64,000 nt of DNA from Varibaculum prostatecancerukia (GCF_943169825.2 NZ_OW968402.1:1984001-2048000); one strand, 5' to 3'; counted from the first letter of the stretch, positions 1 to 9,544 are shown. The notes: generated by a model not told the origin, from the letters alone. Program-made: numbers and translations.

Positions 1-1103
1 TGTATGAATGCTTCCTGAACCTGATCAGTTAGCTGCCCGTCACCAGGGTCGATCATGCCCTCTTGTTTGAGTAGCGCTTCGCAAATCCGCCCCCGCTCAT
101 CTGACCACAGCAGCACCGCGTCTTGACCGACCAACGCGGAAATAGACCGCAGACCTTCGGGATCTTTTTGCAACAGTTGCGGAGTAGCGACCGACTCTTC
201 TGCTGCAACCGGGGATTCCCCGGAGGTCTCTTCACTTTCAGCTTCGCCCTCACCAAAAGTACTTTCTACTTCTGCTTCCGGTGATTCTTCGGAATCTTCC
301 CCCTGACTTTCAGCAACTTCTTCCGCGGGGAGCGGGGATTCTTGCCCTTGCTCCGCAGCTGGTATCTCACTTTCTGCGGATGCCTCCTCTACATACTCGG
401 AAGGAGTAGGCGGTGCGGGCGGGGTGGGAGAAACCAGTGAAATCTCGGGTTCTTCCGGGGAGGACGCCTCTTCGTCAACGTGCCAAGAAATCTGGGGCGT
501 TGGGGCGCGATGCCCCCCAATTTGAGGACGCGCATAGCTCATGGCGTTGGGAGTGAGCTCGGCAACCTCTAAAAAGCGACGACCATTAGACATCTGCCGA
601 GAAGAAACTTGATGAATCTCCAGTCCGGAAGCGAACAGCACTCCCAGCGCGGAATAGCAGGACTGATCAATTTCTCCAACTACCAGGATTAACCGGGGAC
701 CGGGTTGAGTGGTAGGCGGCATCGCCTCGCGGAACTCTGCCCAACCGGTTTGGAAAGCTTGCACGCCCCCTGGGTATTGCGCAGCTAAATCCATCCAGCC
801 TTGTCCGGAGACTTGCCCCAGGCGAGACATCGCGGCCACTAGGCTGACTGGATCCAGGCGGGAAAGCACTTCCACGGACACTACCTGGCCGGAGGCGTCT
901 AGGGCGGTCAAAGAATGCGGACCGGCACCAGTTTCTTCCTCTCCTACGGTACCTGCCCACGCGACGGGGAAAAGGGGTCGGTCAATAACCTCTAGCACCT
1001 GTGAGCGGATAGATTCCAGCACATCTGTTTCCAGGCCATGCCCCACCGGGGTCCCAAATTGTGCCGGTATTAGGCGACCAGATTCCAGTTCAAAGAGTGC
1101 CAT
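1..1103 (-). CDS. Hypothetical acidic protein, C-terminal end outside window
   Basis: The frame is open from an ATG at 1103 to the left edge (367 codons seen), so the protein is cut by the window end. The N-terminal ~200 residues look globular (start MALFELESGRLIPAQFG). Residues ~205-303 are a Glu/Ser/Pro-rich, strongly acidic low-complexity stretch. After it a second ordered part begins (SALVGQDAVLLWSDE). I recognise no catalytic motif, signal peptide or membrane segment. It is divergent from nothing and is followed upstream by the dehydrogenase gene on the same strand, 95 bases away. The N-terminus resembles conserved actinobacterial proteins of unknown function; I assign no role. Confidence 0.7.
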   Translation of the reverse strand, partial: MALFELESGRLIPAQFGTPVGHGLETDVLESIRSQVLEVIDRPLFPVAWAGTVGEEETGAGPHSLTALDASGQVVSVEVLSRLDPVSLVAAMSRLGQVSGQGWMDLAAQYPGGVQAFQTGWAEFREAMPPTTQPGPRLILVVGEIDQSCYSALGVLFASGLEIHQVSSRQMSNGRRFLEVAELTPNAMSYARPQIGGHRAPTPQISWHVDEEASSPEEPEISLVSPTPPAPPTPSEYVEEASAESEIPAAEQGQESPLPAEEVAESQGEDSEESPEAEVESTFGEGEAESEETSGESPVAAEESVATPQLLQKDPEGLRSISALVGQDAVLLWSDERGRICEALLKQEGMIDPGDGQLTDQVQEAFI

Positions 1104-1198
1104 CGATTCACCGTTCCTGTTTTTTTAAAGATCTTTCTCCTATTGTGTCACGGATAACCCCAAGGTGCCGTTTTCCGCGCCGCTGGCGATTTTAAGCG

Positions 1199-4100
1199 TT
1201 ATTTTTTCGCTACAGATTCTCCCCTAGTCAGCAACTCTGCTAAATGCATTCCCTGGCGTCCATCCAAAGTTTCGGCCTGGGTACGACAAGAAAACCCGTC
1301 CGCTAGGAAAATCGCTTCCGGATTATTTTTTAAGGCAGGTAGGAGGGCGTGTTCTGCTACCGCCAGCGACATCTGACGGTGAGCAGCTTCCATCCCAAAA
1401 TTACCGGCCATCCCGCAGCAACCCTGCAGCTCCACCACCTGAGCACCGGTTTTTTCCAGTAGGGCGCGATCAGCATCCCAGCCCATCACCGAATAGTGGT
1501 GACAGTGGGGCTGCGCCACCACGCTCACCCCAGTTAAATCTGGCAGCGGTAAATCAGGACAGTTTGCGGCAATAAATTCAGCTAGCGTGAAAGTTGATTC
1601 GCTGACCATCAAAGCCCGCGGATCGGCGGGGAACAGTTCCAGTAGGTCATCGCGAAGCACGGCAGTACAAGAGGGTTCGATCCCCACGATCGGGATACCG
1701 TTGGCGGCCGGGGGCGCCAGGCGTTCTAGCAATTTTTCTAGGTGGTGGCGTGCGCCTTTTAGTTGCCCGGTGGTAATCCAGGTCAGGCCGCAACAGGTAT
1801 CTGGCGGTGCTAAAAACACTTGCCATCCCGCATCGCTAAGTAGCTTGATGGCGGCTTTTACCCCGCGCTGATCTAGTCCCCGAGAAAAAGAATCCGCCCA
1901 GATAACCACAGATTTGGGAGTTGAAAGCGCGGCCTGGCGGGTCCGCTTTCCCGCTTGAGCTGCAATTTCTTTGGTCGATATCATCCCAGGTTTTCTGGAA
2001 TAGTCCTGTCCCCAGGGGGATATCTCTGATTTTTTCGGCCACAGCTGGCGGTTCGGATACTGCTTTTCGAGGGGGCGAGTGGCAAAACGAGGAAGCGCGC
2101 GGGAAGTATCCAAGTGAAGCAGCTTCAGTGTCGCCTGGACGAGCGGATGAATCTTGGTAGCCAGATTCGCTAACTGCGCGGCTCCCGGTATTTTTGCCAT
2201 TAGTTGCAGCCACCGAGGCAACCACCCCAGGGCATAATGCGAGAGTGGACGAAGCCGACCCTGGTAACGCCGGAACAGGGTTTCACTGCGCCACTTGGCC
2301 ATATCTACCCCGGCAGGACAGTCCGCGGAACAAGCCTTGCAGGCCAGACACAAATCGAGCACCTGCCAAATCTCGGGGTCGGATAGATTGTGAATCAACC
2401 CCCCATTGGTGGCTTCTTGGAGGATGCGCGCCCTACCGCGAGTAGCGTCCTGTTCACGTCCACTCGCCTGGAAGGAGGGACACATGAATCCGCCAGCACC
2501 GCTGTTATCGGCGCGGCATTTTCCTACCCCAGTGCAACGATGAAAAGCGTCGGTGAGGCTACCGGCGTCCGCGTTAAAGGCAAATCCTTCCCTACGCGCG
2601 TTGAGGGCGCGCGCCTGGGCGCGCCGTACGTTTTCCTCTACCCCGTCTGGGCCAGCCGGGCCGGTCAAAATCCCGGGATTCATCAGATTCTTAGGGTCGA
2701 ATAGGGCTTTTACCTGAGCAAATAAATCCACAGCCTGCTGGGAGTACATTTTCGGCAGCAGCTGAGAGCGCGCCCGGCCATCCCCGTGTTCCCCGGAAAT
2801 CGAGCCCCCATATTTTCCAACCAGGTCGGCGGCAGCGAACAAGAAGTCTCGCGATTTCCCTAGCCCGGCGGCGCTCCCGAGCGGCATATTTAGCCGCACA
2901 TGCACGCATCCGTCCCCGAAATGTCCGTAAAGCAGTCCGTCTAACCCGAAGCGATCCAGAAGCTTTTGAAAATCCTGCAGATAGGCGGCCAAATTTTCGG
3001 GCGGTACCGCCGCATCCTCCCAACCAGGCCAGGCCTGATCCCCCTGGGGAGTACGTCCCCCGAGTCCGGCACCATCTGCACGGATCCTCCAAATAGCAGC
3101 CGCATCAGCTCCCGGAGGATAAATCATTACCGCATCCCCGATAGCCCCGGAGGCGGCCGCCAGTTCCCGAGCCCGCTGCAAGGTCGCATCCTCATCTAGG
3201 CCTTCCCCGCCCACCTCGCATAGCAGCCAGCCGCTGCCTTTAGGTAAATCCGGGACTGCCCCTGGGCCTTTATGCTGGCGCACCACTTCCACTAGCCTGG
3301 CATCCATCCCTTCCACTGCCAGTGGCTTTAGGGGAAGAATCTTCGGCACAGCAGCGGCAGCCGCAATCATATCCGGGAAACCTAGCGCCACCAGCACGGG
3401 AGCTTTAGGAAGAGGGACGAGGCGCACGGTCGCCTGAGTGATTACCCCCAGAGTACCCTCGGTTCCAGACAAGAAAGGTGCCAGGGCGGAGCCGTTTTCG
3501 GGTAGCAGGTGCTCCAGGGAATAACCGGAAACTTGGCGCCCAAAGCGCCCAAACTCTCTGCGGATAGTAGCCAGATTAGCTGCTACCAGGGATTTTAATC
3601 CCGGGATTTGTTGGATTTGTTCGTCCGGCTGCGGAATATCTTGCGGGGTTTCTGGCAAGTCTTGTGGGGTTTGCCCAGCGATAATCTCGCGTCCTAAGCC
3701 GTCGATTAGCTGCAATTCTAAAACATTATCTGAAGTGCGCCCATAGGCGGTAGCGTGCGGGCCGCAGGCATTATTGCCAATCATCCCGCCAATAGTGCAA
3801 CGCGAGGAAGTAGAGGGATCGGGCCCGAATCGCAAGCCATAAGGTGCCGCAGCCTGCTGCAACTGGGCTTGCACCACCCCCGGTTCTACAATCGCGTAGC
3901 GTTTTTCGGGATCAATTTTTATGATCCGATTCAGATGGCGAGAGTAGTCGATTATCAGTCCGGGGCCGATGGCATTTCCAGCACAGGAAGTACCCGCCCC
4001 CCGCGCAGTCACCGGTATCTGGCATTCCCGTGCCGCTCGTAGCAATACCCGCAGGTCATCTTGATCTTTCGGGCAGGCAATAACTTTAGGAGGAATCCGG

Positions 4101-4219
4101 TAGTTCGAAGAATCGGTAGCGTAAACGGCACGGTCGGCGCGGGAATCTAAGACTTCCCCCCGAAATTTTTCTCGCAAGAGAGAACGAAAGGTGTGGTAAT
4201 CACCTGCCCCGATAGCCAT
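1199..4219 (-). CDS. FAD-binding and Fe-S-binding 2-hydroxyacid dehydrogenase (YdiJ / D-2-hydroxyglutarate dehydrogenase-like)
   Basis: A 1,006-residue fusion. The N-terminal half is a PCMH-type FAD domain with the flavin-contact motif TARGAGTSCAGNAIGPG (~71-87), followed by a FAD-oxidase C-terminal region (SGEHGDGRARSQLLPKMY). The second half carries ferredoxin-type cysteines (CTGVGKC ~560, CLACKACSADCPAG ~622) and two CCG motifs (CCGLTW ~806, GCCGMAGNFG ~931), as in GlpC/GlcF-type electron-transfer subunits. By family it oxidises a D-2-hydroxyacid, D-lactate or D-2-hydroxyglutarate being the usual candidates, and passes electrons to quinone at the membrane face. Substrate cannot be told from sequence. 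The ATG has GGAAAGGTGAG just upstream. A symmetric site lies about 65-120 bases before the start. Confidence 0.85.
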   Translation of the reverse strand: MAIGAGDYHTFRSLLREKFRGEVLDSRADRAVYATDSSNYRIPPKVIACPKDQDDLRVLLRAARECQIPVTARGAGTSCAGNAIGPGLIIDYSRHLNRIIKIDPEKRYAIVEPGVVQAQLQQAAAPYGLRFGPDPSTSSRCTIGGMIGNNACGPHATAYGRTSDNVLELQLIDGLGREIIAGQTPQDLPETPQDIPQPDEQIQQIPGLKSLVAANLATIRREFGRFGRQVSGYSLEHLLPENGSALAPFLSGTEGTLGVITQATVRLVPLPKAPVLVALGFPDMIAAAAAVPKILPLKPLAVEGMDARLVEVVRQHKGPGAVPDLPKGSGWLLCEVGGEGLDEDATLQRARELAAASGAIGDAVMIYPPGADAAAIWRIRADGAGLGGRTPQGDQAWPGWEDAAVPPENLAAYLQDFQKLLDRFGLDGLLYGHFGDGCVHVRLNMPLGSAAGLGKSRDFLFAAADLVGKYGGSISGEHGDGRARSQLLPKMYSQQAVDLFAQVKALFDPKNLMNPGILTGPAGPDGVEENVRRAQARALNARREGFAFNADAGSLTDAFHRCTGVGKCRADNSGAGGFMCPSFQASGREQDATRGRARILQEATNGGLIHNLSDPEIWQVLDLCLACKACSADCPAGVDMAKWRSETLFRRYQGRLRPLSHYALGWLPRWLQLMAKIPGAAQLANLATKIHPLVQATLKLLHLDTSRALPRFATRPLEKQYPNRQLWPKKSEISPWGQDYSRKPGMISTKEIAAQAGKRTRQAALSTPKSVVIWADSFSRGLDQRGVKAAIKLLSDAGWQVFLAPPDTCCGLTWITTGQLKGARHHLEKLLERLAPPAANGIPIVGIEPSCTAVLRDDLLELFPADPRALMVSESTFTLAEFIAANCPDLPLPDLTGVSVVAQPHCHHYSVMGWDADRALLEKTGAQVVELQGCCGMAGNFGMEAAHRQMSLAVAEHALLPALKNNPEAIFLADGFSCRTQAETLDGRQGMHLAELLTRGESVAKK

Positions 4220-4284
4220 AACTCACCTTTCCTTGCTTTTACCGTTAATCTTATCTGTTCCCCGCTTCGCCCCTAAAACCTATT

Positions 4285-4336
4285 AGTGTCAGAATTGTTT
4301 ATTTCTGACACTTAGGGGGTTTGTCGCTGACACTTA
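4285..4336. promoter_or_regulatory. Candidate operator upstream of the FAD/Fe-S dehydrogenase
   Basis: AGTGTCAGAA (4285-4294) and TTCTGACACT (4303-4312) form a perfect 10-base inverted repeat with an 8-base spacer. CTGACACTTA then recurs in direct orientation at 4305-4314 and 4327-4336, a 22-base period, about two helical turns. The block sits in the 138-base gap before the dehydrogenase start. That suits a dimeric repressor of the GntR/LldR kind, but it could also be the terminator hairpin of the membrane-protein gene ending at 4358. There is no T-run, so I favour an operator. Confidence 0.4.
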
Positions 4337-4357
4337 CCGCATTTGCCCAAGTGGATG

Positions 4358-5281
4358 TCACCGCTCAACTGTCAGCGCACGCCGCTCACTGGCCAGAGAT
4401 AAAGCCAAAGTGAGCAGACACAGAAAATACGCGAAAATTCTATAGGCGGGCAATGCATTAAAAATACCCAGGAACTCTAGCGCTACCAGGCAGTAGCTAT
4501 AGATCGCTGCCCAGAAAACAAATATTGTCCAGTCTTTGAGTTCCTTAAAAGTAAGACTCGTTTTCTTAGCTACTAGGTGGCACAGCAAAATTACGAAAAT
4601 AAAGCCCCAGAGCAGCAGGAAGGTTATGGGGGCGAACCACTCATCGGTTAGTTCATTGAGTTTTAAGGACGCGGCGGAAGCGATTCCTACGAAAGCCACG
4701 CCTGCCAGACCGATAGCTAGGGTAACCACTGCATTTAAGGGTTTTGACCTTGATCCGGGCCGGCGCTGCCAATAGCGCTGGTTCAGATAGACAATCATCG
4801 GAGTTTCAAATAGATAGCCCAAGAAGTTCACCCATATTACACTCATGAACATATGGTGGTTGATGGCCAAGGTAACTGGACGCCCTTCCCAAATCCAAAA
4901 TCCTCCGTTTAGCCTGATCGCCGCCACGTCCAGGAGAAGATCCATTGAAACCACTAGCCAGCCGGCTAGCAGAGCCGTCAGCACCCGCGATAACCTGATT
5001 TTTTTCGCAAGTCTAAGCGCTGCAACTGCTACCCCGCCCCACATTAGACCCCCAAAGAAAGGGAACTGGTTGGGAGCCCAACCAATGCTAATAAAATACT
5101 GTGAACTGTAGTGATAGATTCCAGTAAGCCTAACTGCCAGCAATTCGAGGATGTAACCTGCGAGTGCCGCCGAGAAAAACAGGCTCAACTCATCGAAGTT
5201 TTTCTTTCTTAGAATGTCGATAACCAACACCGACGTAATCAGGTAACAGATAATTTCGAAGCTGTTAATCCAATTCACCAT
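4358..5281 (-). CDS. Multi-pass membrane protein, carotenoid-hydratase (CruF/DUF422)-like
   Basis: A 307-residue very hydrophobic protein with about seven to eight membrane segments. The stretches GGFWIWEG and VIWVNFLGYLFETP resemble the conserved aromatic/Asn motifs of the CruF/DUF422 membrane family, whose studied members hydrate carotenoid end groups. Similarity is judged by eye and only partial. No other carotenoid gene is in the window, so the role is open. The start is ATG at 5281: AGGAGG lies 5 bases before it, whereas the in-frame GTG at 5287 would abut the ribosome site. A small inverted repeat (ACGAGT/ACTCGT) sits just ahead of that site. It is a lone gene between ppdK and the dehydrogenase. 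Confidence 0.55.
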   Translation of the reverse strand: MVNWINSFEIICYLITSVLVIDILRKKNFDELSLFFSAALAGYILELLAVRLTGIYHYSSQYFISIGWAPNQFPFFGGLMWGGVAVAALRLAKKIRLSRVLTALLAGWLVVSMDLLLDVAAIRLNGGFWIWEGRPVTLAINHHMFMSVIWVNFLGYLFETPMIVYLNQRYWQRRPGSRSKPLNAVVTLAIGLAGVAFVGIASAASLKLNELTDEWFAPITFLLLWGFIFVILLCHLVAKKTSLTFKELKDWTIFVFWAAIYSYCLVALEFLGIFNALPAYRIFAYFLCLLTLALSLASERRALTVER

Positions 5282-5642
5282 GTCCACCTCCTAAAACGAG
5301 TCTAGAGAAAAACTCGTGCGGAGGTATTGCTCTCACCCATCTCTGCCACCGCTCACCCGAAAAGCAATTAGGGGTATTGGGGTGAGCTCGCCCCTACCCG
5401 TGGCTACCTAAAAAGATAAAAGGGGGTCGGCGGGAAAATCCCGCCGACCCCCAGGGGTGTTATGAAAATAGACTAGGGTACGGCTGCCGAGTACCTCTGC
5501 CCGCCAGGGCGGGGAAACTAGACGCCACCACTTTCAGAATAACAGCTGTCAGCGGTAATAAACGTCTATTTACTCAGCAAATAGCCATTAAGAGCGCCCG
5601 ACCACCCACTTTTGGCAACCAGGCATCACCCTTAGTCGTCCT
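5282..5642. other. Gene-free stretch between ppdK and the CruF-like gene
   Basis: No reading frame with coding character is seen. It holds the strong ppdK terminator (5410-5452), a second G/C-rich inverted repeat near 5372-5400 (GGGGTATTGGGG against CCCCTACCC) and about 190 bases between the ppdK stop and its terminator that match nothing I know. The longer-than-usual 3' region could carry a processed small RNA, but nothing specific supports that. Confidence 0.4.
5410..5452 (-). terminator. Rho-independent terminator of ppdK
   Basis: Perfect 14-bp stem (GGGGGTCGGCGGGA, 5422-5435, with TCCCGCCGACCCCC, 5439-5452) and a three-base loop. Read on the minus strand it is followed by TTTTATCTTTTT (5421-5410). 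It lies downstream of ppdK and upstream of the next minus-strand gene. Confidence 0.85.
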
Positions 5643-8372
5643 CTAGGCAGTGGCGTCCTCTCCGGACCCCTGAATGTTTTCCAAAGCCACCACGCGACCC
5701 GCCTCTAGGCGTGCCACTGCTACCCGGAAGGGCGAGCAAGACACGTAGTCTAAGCCGGCCTTGTGGAAGAAGTGGATTGACTCCGGATCTCCACCATGCT
5801 CACCACAAATACCCAGTTTAATTCCGGGATTGGTGGAACGACCGCGAGTTACCCCCTCGTTCACCAAGCGACCTACGCCGTGAGTGTCGATGGTTTCAAA
5901 CGGGGAAGTCCCGAACACGCCCTCTTCGATGTACTCGGGGAAGAAAACTCCCTCGCAGTCATCGCGAGAGAATCCCCAAGTGGTTTGGGTTAGGTCGTTA
6001 GTGCCGAAGCTGAAGAAGTCAGCTTCTTTCGCCAAAGACTCGGCGGTGATCGCTGCCCGCGGCAACTCAATCATGCAGCCAATCGGAATATCTAAGGTAA
6101 CTCCGGCAGCCTCGCAAACCTCGGCGATAACTTTTTCGGCGCGGTCACGAATCAGACCGAGTTCGGTAATCGACCCTACCAGCGGAACCATAATCTCTGG
6201 GCGAGGATCCAATCCCTGCTTCTTCAGCTCAGCCGCCGCACTCACTAGGGCGCGGATCTGCATCTCAAATAGGCCGGGCATCCAAATGCCCAAACGTACC
6301 CCGCGCAGACCCAACATCGGGTTGGCCTCATGCATCCTGCGTACTGCCACCAGCATCCGTTGATCGTCAGGGTTGACCTCACCTTGGGCTTTTTGCAAAG
6401 CCACCTTGACTTCCAGACCGGTCAGATCCGGTAGGAACTCGTGCAGCGGCGGGTCAATCAGACGCACCGTCATCGGCTTGCCGTCCATAACTCGCAACAT
6501 TTCTACGAAGTCCTGTTTTTGCAGCTCGCCTAGCTTATCCAAAGCATCTTCGCGATCGGAAGACCCCTCATCGGACAAAATCGCGTGTTCAACCAGCGGG
6601 CGACGATCTCCCAGGAACATATGCTCAGTACGGCACAATCCGATCCCGGTAGCTTTAAACTCCACTGCTAGTTTGGCATCCTGCGGGTTATCCGCATTCG
6701 CACGAACCTGCAACTTAGCGCGTTCATCCGCCAGCTTTATCATCCGGTCAACGCAATGCACCAGATCTTTCAGATCCTCATCGTTATCGCAGGCTTTCAG
6801 GCCGGCTTCTAATCCCCACTCCAGGTAGGTGGTAACCGGAGAATCCTGAACCGGAACATCGCCCTCGAAAACCTCGCCGGTAGCGCCGTCAATCGCGATG
6901 ACGTCACCTTCGTGGAAGGTTTTGCCATCTACTGTCAAAGTTCCGGCTTCCGCATCAATCTCCAGGGCTTCGGCGCCACAGACACAGGTTTTGCCCATAC
7001 CGCGAGCAACCACTGCTGCGTGCGAAGTCTTGCCACCGCGCGCGGTCAGCACGCCTTCGGCCGCAACCATTCCTGCCAGGTCATCCGGGTTGGTTTCCCG
7101 ACGTACCAAAATACAGGTCTTACCAGCTTGTACCGCGGCTTCGGCCTGCTCGTTATTAAATGCAATCCCGCCGACAGCAGCCCCCGGAGAAGCCGCCATA
7201 CCAGTAGTTAGGCGCACCCGATCAGAATCCACATCGAACTGCGGGAACATCAACTGGGTGAGCTGTTCACCGGTTACCCGCTCTAGCATTTGATCCTGGG
7301 TAATCAGACGTTCCTCATTTAGCTGCACCGCGATCCGGAAAGCGGCAGCCGCAGTCCGCTTACCCACGCGGGTTTGCAGCATCCACAGTTTGCCTCTTTC
7401 AATGGTGTACTCGATATCACACATATCCTGGTAGTGAGTTTCCAGCTTGCGCATAATCTTGATTAGCTCGTTGTAAACCGGCTCATTAACCGTCTTGAGG
7501 TGGGACAACGGTTCGGTGTTGCGGATACCCGCCACCACGTCCTCACCCTGAGCGTTCATCAGGAAGTCGCCGTAAACCCCGGATTTACCGGTAGAGGGGT
7601 CGCGCGTGAAAGCCACACCAGTACCGGAATCATCACCCATATTTCCGAACACCATGGTGCAGATGTTCACCGCGGTACCCAGGGAGTTCGGGATCCGTTC
7701 CCGGCGACGATAAATCGCTGCCCGCTCCGTATTCCAAGACCGGAAAACCGCCTCGATTGCCATATCCATCTGGGTACGGGGATCCTGCGGGAAATCATTA
7801 CCGGTCTGATCTTTGACAATCTGCTTGAACTGCGCAGTTAGCTCCTGCAGGTTCTCGGCGGTCAAATCCACGTCAGCGGTTATGCCAACTTTTTCTTTCA
7901 TCTCATCCAGCGCGTCGGCGAACAGGTCGCCGTCAATATCCAAAACGGTCTTCCCGAACATTTGCACCAAGCGGCGGTAAGAATCCCACGCGAACCGCGC
8001 TGAACCAGCCATCTTTGCCAAGCCAGCTACCGAGCGGTCATTAAGACCCACATTAAGGACGGTTTCCATCATTCCCGGCATCGAGAACTTAGCACCCGAA
8101 CGCACCGAGACTAGCAGCGGCTCCTCCTCGTCCCCGAGGCTACGCCCTATCTGGTCTTCAACCTCGCGCAGCGCCTGGGTTACTTCTGGCACCAGACTTT
8201 CCGGAACCTCATTGTGCTTAAGATATGCCCGGCAAGCATCGGTGGTGATCGTAAAGCCGGGGGGAACGGGCAAACCCAGATTAGTCATTTCTGCCAGGTT
8301 GGCACCCTTGCCACCAAGCAGGTCTTTCATATCTTTGTTGCCCTCGGCGAACATGTAGACATACTTTGCCAT
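5643..8372 (-). CDS. ppdK: Pyruvate, phosphate dikinase
   Basis: 909 residues, normal length for PPDK. It interconverts pyruvate, ATP and phosphate with phosphoenolpyruvate, AMP and pyrophosphate in the cytoplasm. Visible are the ATP-grasp start (GGKGANLAEMTNLGLPVPPG, ~22-41), the swivelling phospho-His domain with GGKTSHAAVVARG (catalytic His ~449), and the C-terminal TIM-barrel PEP domain ending GICGEHGGDPESIHFF with its conserved Cys. In anaerobic actinobacteria it usually serves PPi-linked glycolysis or PEP formation. It is monocistronic, with its own terminator and a small hairpin in its 5' leader. The N-terminal sequence MAKYVYMFAEGNKDMKDLL supports the ATG at 8372. Confidence 0.97.
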   Translation of the reverse strand: MAKYVYMFAEGNKDMKDLLGGKGANLAEMTNLGLPVPPGFTITTDACRAYLKHNEVPESLVPEVTQALREVEDQIGRSLGDEEEPLLVSVRSGAKFSMPGMMETVLNVGLNDRSVAGLAKMAGSARFAWDSYRRLVQMFGKTVLDIDGDLFADALDEMKEKVGITADVDLTAENLQELTAQFKQIVKDQTGNDFPQDPRTQMDMAIEAVFRSWNTERAAIYRRRERIPNSLGTAVNICTMVFGNMGDDSGTGVAFTRDPSTGKSGVYGDFLMNAQGEDVVAGIRNTEPLSHLKTVNEPVYNELIKIMRKLETHYQDMCDIEYTIERGKLWMLQTRVGKRTAAAAFRIAVQLNEERLITQDQMLERVTGEQLTQLMFPQFDVDSDRVRLTTGMAASPGAAVGGIAFNNEQAEAAVQAGKTCILVRRETNPDDLAGMVAAEGVLTARGGKTSHAAVVARGMGKTCVCGAEALEIDAEAGTLTVDGKTFHEGDVIAIDGATGEVFEGDVPVQDSPVTTYLEWGLEAGLKACDNDEDLKDLVHCVDRMIKLADERAKLQVRANADNPQDAKLAVEFKATGIGLCRTEHMFLGDRRPLVEHAILSDEGSSDREDALDKLGELQKQDFVEMLRVMDGKPMTVRLIDPPLHEFLPDLTGLEVKVALQKAQGEVNPDDQRMLVAVRRMHEANPMLGLRGVRLGIWMPGLFEMQIRALVSAAAELKKQGLDPRPEIMVPLVGSITELGLIRDRAEKVIAEVCEAAGVTLDIPIGCMIELPRAAITAESLAKEADFFSFGTNDLTQTTWGFSRDDCEGVFFPEYIEEGVFGTSPFETIDTHGVGRLVNEGVTRGRSTNPGIKLGICGEHGGDPESIHFFHKAGLDYVSCSPFRVAVARLEAGRVVALENIQGSGEDATA

Positions 8373-8407
8373 AGGTAAATGGCCTCCATTTATTTTTGAC
8401 TGCGCTA

Positions 8408-8428
8408 AAAAGCGATTCTTTCGCTTTT
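8408..8428 (-). promoter_or_regulatory. Hairpin in the ppdK 5' leader
   Basis: AAAAGCGA (8408-8415) and TCGCTTTT (8421-8428) form an 8-bp stem with a five-base loop, 36 bases before the ppdK start. On the minus strand it is trailed by only a short T-run, so it may be an attenuator or a stabilising 5' stem. No promoter could be fixed in the 250-base divergent gap 8373-8622. Confidence 0.3.
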
Positions 8429-8622
8429 AATCTTACCAGGTAAAAGTGAAAGCCTAGGTCTTGAGTCCCCTAAGTCGAAGCGCCACAAGATTTTTTGATT
8501 TCCTCACTGAGGACGAAGACGTGTTTTTTCTATCTTTCCTCTATCTACCTGCCAATATTCTCGAGTAAATCGCCGTTTAAGCAGCCGGATGGTCAGGTTG
8601 GCTTTCCTAATCGCTTACACTG

Positions 8623-9474
8623 GTGATTGTGTCAGTGTATCCACCCAGGAGGCAGCGCCTACATTCGCGCGCCAGCCGTGCGCGGCGGCGCTCGGATTGG
8701 AATTTACTTATTCGCGCTTCCTCGCTAGCAATCGCGCTGACTATAACCTTTATTTTGATTCTTTCGGCGATGCCTAGATCTCCCGAAGCCACAGCGAAAG
8801 TAACTCAAACCGCCCCCACCCTGCATTGGACAGCGGTTCCGCACGCGAATAGTACGGACAGCAAAAAAAATACCGGACAAATAGCTTTGGAGGTTACCGG
8901 GGATCTTCCGGGGGGAGAAACTTCTACCGAAGTTCCCCAATCCGCTTCGGGAGAAACTTCGGTAGTACCCGGCACCTGGCCTGGGCGTGGTACCGGTAAG
9001 GTCTACCTTTATCGGGTTGAGATAGAAAACGGCCTTCCGCTTAAAGGAGAGACTGCCGCGAAGAGCATCCACGCGATCCTAAATGATCCGCGCGGATGGG
9101 GTGGAAAACAGGGCGAAATGTCTTTTACCCGCACCGATGGGCAGGCTGATTTTCGGATAGTTATTGCCAGCCCTTCCCTTACAGACAGACTATGCGCCCC
9201 CCTAACCACTAAGGGGGTTTCTAACTGTCGAAATGGCGATAACGTGGTGCTCAATGCTCACCGCTGGATAGGCGGTGCCGGGATGTGGTTCCAAAAAGGT
9301 AAAACCATGACTGACTACCGCATTTACGAAGTTTCTCACGAAACTGGGCACTGGTTAGGACACGGACACCTGTTTTGTCCTCAGCCCGGGAATCTAGCTC
9401 CAGTGATGCAGCAGCAAAGCTCAGATGGGGGCGACAACCTCGGGTGTATTCCTAACGGCTGGGCGAATCCCTAA
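8623..9474 (+). CDS. Exported DUF3152 metalloprotease-like protein
   Basis: 283 residues. An Arg-rich N-terminus precedes one hydrophobic segment (~31-50), fitting a signal anchor, then a Thr/Ser/Glu-rich linker, then a DUF3152 domain (~105-283). The domain has HETGHWLGHGH at ~238-248, the extended zinc-binding motif HExxHxxGxxH of metzincin-like enzymes. Conserved cysteines flank it (LCAPL, NCRNG, LFCPQPG, LGCIPNGW) and probably make disulphides outside the cell. DUF3152 proteins are common in actinobacteria and their substrates are unknown. The start is uncertain: GTG at 8623 is the longest option, GTG at 8629 is close, and neither has a clear ribosome site. Divergent from ppdK. Confidence 0.8.
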   Translation: MIVSVYPPRRQRLHSRASRARRRSDWNLLIRASSLAIALTITFILILSAMPRSPEATAKVTQTAPTLHWTAVPHANSTDSKKNTGQIALEVTGDLPGGETSTEVPQSASGETSVVPGTWPGRGTGKVYLYRVEIENGLPLKGETAAKSIHAILNDPRGWGGKQGEMSFTRTDGQADFRIVIASPSLTDRLCAPLTTKGVSNCRNGDNVVLNAHRWIGGAGMWFQKGKTMTDYRIYEVSHETGHWLGHGHLFCPQPGNLAPVMQQQSSDGGDNLGCIPNGWANP

Positions 9475-9544
9475 CTCCGCTTACGCCAGCCGATTTTTAG
9501 GAAGCTTTCAGCCCTGCTTCAGGACTACGTGAAAGAATCTTTTT

